Below, piece after piece: positions 57,617 through 64,000 of a stretch of DNA of 64,000 nucleotides (position 1 is its first letter; each line of letters starts with the position of its first letter). The translations under genes and the position numbers were made by a program. Below the pieces are notes generated by a model. The model did no database searches and was not told the origin of the DNA. It worked only from the letters and a program-made list of their open reading frames with translations. Source of the DNA: Sclerodactyla briareus (taxonomy: Eukaryota; Echinodermata; Holothuroidea; Dendrochirotida; Sclerodactylidae); assembly GCA_026419785.1 (NCBI GenBank), contig JAODTK010005110.1, positions 310,001 to 374,000 on the forward strand. Reading direction: 5' to 3'.

Positions 57617-57828
57617 CAGGGGTCCCCAACAGGAGGAAATTTCCACAGGGGGGAAATTCAGATTTCAGGGAAGAAAAAAGTTGTTAATTCTTCTTTTTCA
57701 CAAGAAGAATTACATAGCAAGTTTAAACTCTCCGCATCTCCCCACCTATAACCTGTATTTCATGAGGGGAACGGCGTCAGCGAAAGGCAACATAGGAAAT
57801 GGGGAGAAAAACGGTTGGGAACCACCTG
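57617..57828. mobile_element. Short hAT-type MITE
   Basis: Left end CAGGGGTCCCCAAC; right end GTTGGGAACCACCTG, its inverted match with one gap or mismatch (15-bp terminal inverted repeats). CAGGGGT...CCCAA termini are typical of hAT elements. Flanks TCTAGAT and ATCAGAT could be a decayed 8-bp target duplication. Length 212 bp, no transposase. An internal AAGAAG/CTTCTT inverted stretch sits at about 57,695-57,712. Confidence 0.6.
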
Positions 57829-57829
57829 A

Positions 57830-59035
57830 TCAGATTCTGGTGTGCGTTTCTTGTCAATGTTTCCAGGACTATATCGGCTTGGAGAGAAGATTCCATTCCG
57901 GATAGTGAATTCGCGAATATTGTTAGCAGTCACTTTCCAAATATTTTGCAAATAGATACACTAGGCTTCATTTCTTCCCAGGGTTCCTCGGCCACGATGA
58001 GTGGGGGAGGGGATGGGGGATGGGTAAGGGAGTGAGGGTGGAGGGTAGGTGACCTTAAACTTTATGAAAGCATCATAAAAGCAGGCTTCCCCGTATGTAC
58101 CTCACTATACCCCATTACCCTCAATGCCATTTTGGGCCCACTCTTTTTCTAGATTATCAATTTATTCCCAACTTTACTGGATTGTGGCAAGTTCCATATA
58201 TGTTTTGCTTCACTTTTTCCATTTCCCGTTCTTGAGCCTTTATTCGACCTCCGGACTGTACGTCAATTTTTCAAATCTTTCTGAGGAAAACGATAAATGA
58301 AAGAAAGCACAACACCTTTACACCCGATGTACATCCGTCAGGTGTTCCCTTGCAAAAAAATAGACCCAAGTGTTTGCGCTTTCTGGCCAATGGTGCGTTC
58401 AGCCTCCTCAGATGGATCAATTCTGCCCTTATCGGAAGAAAGAACACATCGTTGTGCAAGTGTATAACTTTACATGAATCTGGCGCAGTTTGGATGATTT
58501 CGCTCCAAAATTGTCCCTGTGAAGAATAGACAGTATGCCTTTTATGATGTTGAGTTTCAATCCTGTGACAGCATGTCTAAAAGTTACGCTAACTTCACGC
58601 AACTTCAAGCAGCCATCACCGTGAAACTTCAATGGTCACCCCCCCCCCCCCCCCCCCCCGACTCCAGACAGAGTTGGAAATTTAGGGTGGAGATACTGAA
58701 TAACTTGCTCTGGGCTCAGGAAAAGGGTGTGAAGGTGGTTATCGGTGCCATTTGGCTCATACGGTATTTGAGGGGAAAACACTCAATTGGTTTCCTAACT
58801 CTTATTAGGCCTATCCTATAGTATATACTCGTTATAGCATAGGCTTGGCTAGTATTTCTGCTGCTTTAGGTAACTTCACAATTCGTTTATTGTTAGCTGT
58901 AACATTGGCCAAGGGTAGGCTAAATTGACATGATTGTATAATGTAGGCCATGTTTACCTGGATTGAGAGATTCATGTAGGAATATAGGGGTGGTGGTTAG
59001 TTTACTGGGTTAGAATTCCATTCCAGGATCCCAAA
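57830..59035. other. No gene recognised
   Basis: Contains a purine-rich G-tract region (58,000-58,050) with G-quadruplex potential and a C-run at about 58,639. Short ORFs at 58271-58821 are unrecognised; one crosses the C-run. Confidence 0.45.
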
Positions 59036-59063
59036 TCTTTTTGGTACCAACATCTAAACACAA

Positions 59064-59275
59064 TCATCACCAACACCTTTGCGAGTGCACCCTCATGGTG
59101 ACCACCCGACACCATGGTCACCCCACCGTAGTGTACCCCTCAGTGGATAGTTCTTACCCCACTATCGTTGCCATATCACGGTTGCTATGGCAACCATCAC
59201 AGTATAATATAAGGTTAATGGTAAACTGACTACAATCTCTCTCTGGCCCTTCGGGACCGTTGAGATAAAATGTGG
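59064..59275 (+). repeat. Duplicated block with X-box, copy 1
   Basis: CACCTTTGCGAGTGCACC, GACCACCCGACACCATGG, CTCAGTGGATAGTTCTTACC and CACTATCGTTGCCATATCAC, then the X-box word and ACAATCTCTCTCTGGCCCTT. Repeated at 60,424-60,605 with small indels. Same orientation, about 1.36 kb apart. Confidence 0.88.
59181..59195. promoter_or_regulatory. RFX-type X-box word
   Basis: GTTGCTATGGCAACC is a near-perfect inverted repeat matching the RFX-factor X-box (GTTNCCATGGNAAC-type), which controls ciliary genes in animals. In the second copy (60,535-60,548) it has decayed to GTTGCTATGGCACC. No ciliary gene is recognised nearby, so function is only a possibility. Confidence 0.35.
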
Positions 59276-59279
59276 CCCT

Positions 59280-60415
59280 GATGCTTACATTGGATTATAT
59301 TGTAAGAATTATGTAATTATTAGCTTGTCATTGAATGTCCCTCTCTGGTTCAATATCTGCTCCAAATCTGAATAAGGTTCGAAATGGGGCCTGTTAGGTG
59401 CCCAAAATGACCTATTTCAGAGCCTTTTATTAGTGTGGATCAATGGCTTCAAGTGAGCCAACACTGGGTTGAATGAAAATTATTCTATTCAGGTTGGTAA
59501 GGTTAGGTCAGCTTCCAGATGTATAGATCCCCAATCTACATCATTACCACACCTAACCTAACTAACTACCCTAACCCTCCCTAATTCCTACGTAATTACA
59601 GTCTAACACTAATCTGATACATCCCGGTACACTGGGTATACCATCAACATACATCGTACCGCTAATTAGCCATGGTATCCAGGCGTGGCGTGATAGCCGT
59701 TGTTCACACCCGTCTAGGAGTCCCCAGCTCCAGGTTTTTCTTGCTTCTGATTTGAATGATGGTAGTAACTGTCAGTGTGATAATCACTTGAATTCTCGCA
59801 TCTAACCCTCCCCTACTCCCCCCCCCCCCTTACTCAATCAATGCCTGGTCTAGTCCAGTGAGGGGGTATTTATGAAGTTTTTCTCTCTCAAGTTCCAATA
59901 TTATAATAAAAATTCACTAGAAGTAGAGTTGAAATCTGTATTTTGGGACTTTCTGTCTTAGTGTCTCACAAATCACTTATGTACTATATATCCAGTCATC
60001 CAGTCACCAAGTAGTGAAGAAACTCACAATTCCGCCAAAATGGTGTGTTCCTCTCTGAATCTAATTTATTTTGCAATTTTTTCCTTTACATGCATAAACT
60101 TAAATATTTTTTGTTCTTCCTGCCTTGTTAGGAGTCTCAATTATTCGAGAAATCATTTGTAATCATCTGAACATATGAACAACAGGGGAAATGAGCAAAA
60201 ATGACTTTTTACCCCAAATTGACCATTTCTACTCCCCTGAATTCCATGTTTTGGTGAGACAATGTTTCTAATTATGAGTGACACGTGTGTTTCGTGCTAT
60301 TTAGGAGTATGCCAAATTTGACCAAGTTCGGCCACTCAAAGTGAGATATTTGCGAAAACCCATCAAAAATTCTGACTGACACGCAAACCACACACAACCA
60401 CACACGCAAACCCAC
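59280..60415. other. No gene recognised
   Basis: Unique-looking sequence with CCTAACCTAACTAACTACC and CTAACCCTCCC text (59,555-59,585) that only loosely resembles telomere repeats. Short C-run at about 59,820. Confidence 0.5.
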
Positions 60416-60417
60416 AA

Positions 60418-60610
60418 ACGGACACCTTTGCGAGTGCACCTCATTGGTGGACCACCCGACACCCATGGGCACTCTACCTATAGGGTACACTCAGTGGATA
60501 GTTTCTTACCCCCCACTATCGTACCAGATCAACGGTTGCTATGGCACCTCACATATATATAGGTGGAATGGGTAAACTGCTACAATATCTCTCTGGCCCT
60601 CGGACGGATG
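60418..60610 (+). repeat. Duplicated block with X-box, copy 2
   Basis: Carries the same words as copy 1 in the same order, with several one-base indels. It is preceded by an (ACACAAACC)-like short repeat at 60,380-60,418. Confidence 0.85.
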
Positions 60611-60974
60611 ATAATAATACTAATTAATATATGGTTGACGTTTTTCGACGTCTTGATTTCACGACGGTTTCGTCAGAACTGACCACTCGCGTCCTGCAAT
60701 AACGGTATAGCCCTCGATTAATAATAATGCAATGCAGGCTACCACAACCTAGCACACATCCACCCATTTTAGGAATAATATTGCAATTTTACTTTCCATC
60801 TCAGTCATAAGTTAGGCGGTGTCTATGGGGAGGGTGTCCCATCGCTTTTGGTAAAAATTGGTCCTCAGATGACATCGGTACAACAGCACACATGCTACAC
60901 ACCCTAACCGTTCCGGCAATATGTTTTCGCCCTGTTCTAGGAGATTTCGGCATTTTTTGTCTCATCAATTTATT

Positions 60975-61312
60975 TTTTTATTTTTATAGTATACTTGCCG
61001 AGCAGCGGACCCAGCAAGGATGCGACCTGATACTGCAAACCTATTTCCAGCTGCGAATCGCTCACAGTACACGGAATAAGCCAATTGCCTCGTTTGGCGG
61101 TACCATAATGTTGGGGTGGGGGTTTTTTTATTATTATTATTTGCAAATTGCCTACCCCGCGTTTGTCCCTACTCCCATTTCTTGGTGCTGTTTGCGTCCA
61201 GCGAGGAGGCACCAGTTACCATTTTTAATCTTTGGTTATAGACCTACGCGGAATCGCCCTGGTCTACCGGGTGGGAGGCCGACCGCTCTACCAACTGTGC
61301 CAACCACTCGTT
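60975..61312 (-). mobile_element. tRNA-derived SINE, copy 3
   Basis: Minus strand head (61,312 to 61,231): GGTTGGCACAGTTGGTAGAG is an A-box region and GGGCGATTCCGCG a weak B box. The body shares GTACTGTGAGCGATTCGCAG, TTATTCCGTGTAC and CTGCTCGGCAAGTATAC with the 41-kb copy. An A/T-rich tail ends near 60,975. An internal (TAA)n stretch (61,128-61,140) replaces the GCCGTCTGCGTGTGATC part of the other copies. Same orientation as the other two. Confidence 0.8.
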
Positions 61313-61314
61313 GT

Positions 61315-62585
61315 GGTAGTCTCTCTGCATTGAATAGAACGCCCTATATTTCCCCGTGTCAGGCAGTATATAAGGTGTATTTGATCTGTCGGTTTTACCA
61401 CATATCATACATGCGTTTTCCAGTGCGGTGCTATTTTATATATGTCAAGGCCATAAGCGATAACTTTAGATTACAACATCTCGAGAATTGGGTCATGTTG
61501 CAGCTAGAAGTATATTTGTTCGTCTTGCCGAATCATCCTTGGCTGTTGTGTGAAGACAGTCAACCTTTGCATTCATAGCTGTATCTTTTGTGCAAGAAAC
61601 AAAGTACACTTTGAGTAAAACCTCCGTTACTTTAGTAATTTTTCATGATCTCAACCATTTTTCCCATTACGTTCCATTCTTGATGGATGCGATTCCCAAG
61701 TATATTGTTAATGAATATTGTTCATTTATTTGGTTGAGTGAATCCCCCGCCCTCCACGAATGATTCTAGATATTGGAGATATAACTCTTCTTTAGAGGAG
61801 TTATGTGTAGAAAATAAAGCGAAATACATAAGACGATTTACCACGCATCACTCCCTTGCTTAGTGGTAACCTCGTCCAACCATTGACCGACCCCTCGCGG
61901 CACACCAACACATGGGGTATACGGAGCTACCATTTTTAGCCAAGACTGGAATACCGAACCAAACTAGAGGGCTGTGCTACCAAAATTGACATTAGCGGAA
62001 TAAATCAGCTTTGCAAGAACAGCCTATAGGTCTGTCATGATTTCTTCTTGACAAGCATCTCGCACTGACCCATGAGAACCCTTTGGTCCTGCCTGTGCGC
62101 TCGGTTCTTGGGACTGTTGGCAGTACCTCGCTGAGACCATGAAATCAATGATTCGGTGCTGAAAGGTGGCACTCTTTCATGTGACTGAATGTAATCAAAC
62201 ACTTCAATTCTGTTTTCTAGCGTACATCGCATTCTCTCGATCTTTAGAGTTTCCAGTTTGTAAGTGAAAGTTGCAATTTTGTATATAAACTTACTTACGG
62301 GGAATAAAAGCATCCCTTGTTATGAATATTTATACAATAGAAACTTCGGCTTGCAACATGCTCCATGATGTGAAAAAAAAAGAACATGAACTCTATTGTT
62401 TTGGGTGAAGTCAAGGGTCATCTATCTTGGTCAACAGAAGGTTAAAGTCGAAAACACCTGAGAACCAAATGTTGGGTCTGGTTGCATGTCGCTATGGGAG
62501 TCCAATAATTCCTTGGGAGGGGTGGTAAAATGAGGAAAATGCATATTACAAAAACCAATTTTAAGCCTGTGAATACTCCAAGATG
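61315..62585. other. No gene; small fragment of the CCTATTGTTTTG family
   Basis: At 62,388-62,425 CTCTATTGTTTTGGGTGAAG and TCAAGGGTCA match the dispersed family in + orientation. The 92-codon minus-strand ORF at 62035-62313 is unrecognised. Confidence 0.4.
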
Positions 62586-62589
62586 AACA

Positions 62590-62880
62590 TGTGGTTCCCC
62601 ATATTGCTCCCGAGTACTTTGCGTCCTACGTTGTCTTAACCAGTGAGATATTTAGCGCAGATTCGAGGGAATTCCTCTCCGTCGTGCCATTGAATATACT
62701 TGCTCGGGGTAAAGTAAACTCAGACCCTGGGTCCTTGCTTTGTTGAATATTCTGCCTTGCCATTCACATCAGCGACCTTCTAATCAGGGTGATCGAAGAT
62801 CGAAGGAACCCACATTAACCACTGTGTCATCCAAGATTTGATTAGCATTACTAGATAATACAAACAATAATAATTAATAG
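62590..62880 (+). repeat. Dispersed repeat, copy 2 (pair with 57.1 kb)
   Basis: GAGTACTTTGCGTCC, GTGAGATATTTAGCGCAGATT, GACCCTGGGTCCTTGCTTTG, TTGCCATTCACATCAGCGACC and GATCGAAGGAACCCAC correspond to copy 1. It ends just before the CR1-like fragment. Confidence 0.75.
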
Positions 62881-62899
62881 ACGTATGCTGTTTGCCTAA

Positions 62900-63640
62900 T
62901 TGAGGATCTCGAAGATTCAGTGCATCCAGAGTTAAAAATTTTGCGGACGATAACAGTTGTTTCGGGAGGTTTTCGAACGAAGGTGTTCAATTGTCCAAAG
63001 GTATCTGTGTATAATTCCAAATGGTCCTTCCGATTGGCAAATGTTTTTCGATGCCGATGAGTACAAGTTATGCATGTGGATTTCCAAATCGCAACGCTTC
63101 CTTAAATGCGCAAACTATTCATCAGGTGCATTCAGAAAAGATCTCGGAGTTCATTGATTCTCTTTGAAACCTTCTTACTTGTGCTGAGCTGCGAGGGGAA
63201 GGTGATTTGGGTTCTTGTTTGATTAGACGGTCACTTTCAGTTTCTTATAAAAAGAATATATTGTTGTCAGCGATTTAAGTCGCTGTGAAGCCTCCCTGGA
63301 GTTCACTCTGTCCAAGTATTGAATCCTTATTTCTCGAACGACAAGCCGGAATTGAAACTTCAGCGGGCCACTATATTATTCACTGTCTCAGGGAAGATTA
63401 GGAAAGATTACGAGGACGAAACATTAAGGCGTCTCGGTCCAACTTCGATGGAGCTGAGACGCATTCGAGGTGATTTGATTCAGGTTTTGACAATTGTTCA
63501 GGATTCGAGGGCCTTTCCTTCCATATTTTTGAGTTTTCCAAAGTTACCACCAATAGGGGTCATTGCCTCAAGCTTCTTTTGTGCAGCAAACGTTGTAGAA
63601 TGGACATTCGGAATATTTCTTCTAACGAGATGTTAATGAG
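62900..63640 (+). mobile_element. CR1-like LINE, RT catalytic box to C-terminal region, broken
   Basis: Forward reading with frame changes gives SASRVKNFADDN (FADD catalytic box intact at 62939-62950), FREVFERRCSIVQR and SDWQMFFDADEYKL. RKDLGVH follows at about 63,135-63,153, then a degraded stretch, then NPYFSNDKPELKLQRA (63,319 on), YEDETLRRLGPTSMELRRIRG and DLIQVL to about 63,495. This is the order of the CR1/Rex-type RT C-terminal half (FADD, SDWQMxFNxxKC, RDLGV, LxxLGLTSLxxRRxRGDLIxV). It is 5'-truncated just before the FADD box and carries at least three frame changes. Boundary on the right is unclear. Confidence 0.85.
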
Positions 63641-64000
63641 TGGATGGAATATAGCTTCCTGGAGATGTGTCTGTCTAAGAGTGTGAATGCGTTACAAGAA
63701 CAGTCTTGATTTATTTTTCAAGAATTGTGGGCGAACGAATTCTTTAGGCATTGGGTTAATCTTCACTTCTCTTGGTGTTGTGGCTTCAGGGTCTTTCTGA
63801 GGATTTTGGCCTTCCTGATATTTTTCACTGAACTAAAACCCTAATCCCTAACACTGACCCTCGCACATATCTACACATGTATTGATTAGTGCATACTGGT
63901 TCCAGTCTTACATTGGGGTGTCTGTGATAGAAACTGTGCTGTACTAGTATGCGAAATCTTAAGCTCACACAGTTTAAGTGTAGCCTGTTCATCTAGTCAC
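63641..64000. other. No gene recognised
   Basis: Sequence after the CR1-like fragment. It may be its 3' non-coding tail. CTAAAACCCTAATCCCTAAC at 63,833-63,852 is not a telomere array. Confidence 0.4.

Noticed and set aside
59555..59590. Telomere-like CCTAAC words (also 32,205-32,230 and 63,833-63,852)
   Set aside because: Only a few irregular copies without a constant hexamer, so not a telomere or interstitial telomere array.
60640..60690. Hammerhead-ribozyme-like words (CTGACGA, GAAAT on the minus strand)
   Set aside because: The bases of the conserved core are consumed by a local ACGA/TCGT pairing, and I cannot form proper stems I and III.

Overview
The window reads as nuclear DNA of an animal. 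It is very gene-poor and dominated by decayed non-LTR retrotransposons, short non-autonomous elements and simple-sequence or minisatellite arrays. It has no operon structure, no dense long ORFs and no CRISPR array. The mix of LINE reverse-transcriptase fragments (CR1-like, RTE-like, L1-like), a tRNA-derived SINE, Helitron-like ends carrying CCG-rich heads and many 'GGTCA'-rich dispersed repeats suggests a marine invertebrate. An echinoderm such as a sea cucumber is a guess I cannot test here. I recognise no conserved host gene.

Layout. 0.1-3.5 kb: AT-rich DNA with short tandem duplications. 4.37-8.23 kb: about 14 copies of a roughly 258-bp unit which, on the minus strand, is an open 86-codon acidic Ser/Asp/Glu-rich repeat. 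It is the best candidate here for a remnant host coding exon, but it is full of indels. 10.66-13.74 kb, 14.1-15.08 kb and 45.84-46.61 kb: related CCG-headed elements, two of them ending in a hairpin plus CTAG|T as Helitrons do; the first contains three roughly 590-bp tandem units. 18.8-21.2 kb: (TATG)n, an L1-like RT fragment and a family of boxes around CCTATTGTTTTG. 22.7-23.98 kb: the 3' half of a CR1-like LINE. 24.18-25.55 kb: four GC-rich units of about 266 bp with short terminal inverted repeats, joined to (TATG)n and arranged as a duplicated A-B dimer; relatives lie at 19.2, 37.3 and 49.6 kb.

28.4-31.55 kb: a 9-bp minisatellite (ATCACCACT and variants) that stays open over long stretches of both strands but is probably non-coding. 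Its right flank is duplicated at 41.5-42.25 kb, with about 1.77 kb extra in the first copy. 35.26-36.19 kb: inverted (GGGC)n arms with G-quadruplex potential around a TTG/TCG array. 37.8-38.25 kb: L1-like 3' fragment. 38.9-41.07 kb: (ATC)n satellites interleaved with two copies of a tRNA-derived SINE; a third copy lies at 61 kb. 43.18-43.36 kb: a clean 40-bp tandem repeat. 44.3 kb and 50.2-52.3 kb: RTE-like and CR1-like LINE fragments on the minus strand. 57.6 kb: a short hAT-type MITE. 59-60.6 kb: a duplicated block holding an RFX-type X-box. 62.9-63.6 kb: another CR1-like fragment.

Nothing here acts as a coordinated pathway. The window records repeated insertion, duplication and microsatellite expansion. 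Almost every coding remnant is broken by 1-2-base indels, from decay, uncorrected long-read error, or both.
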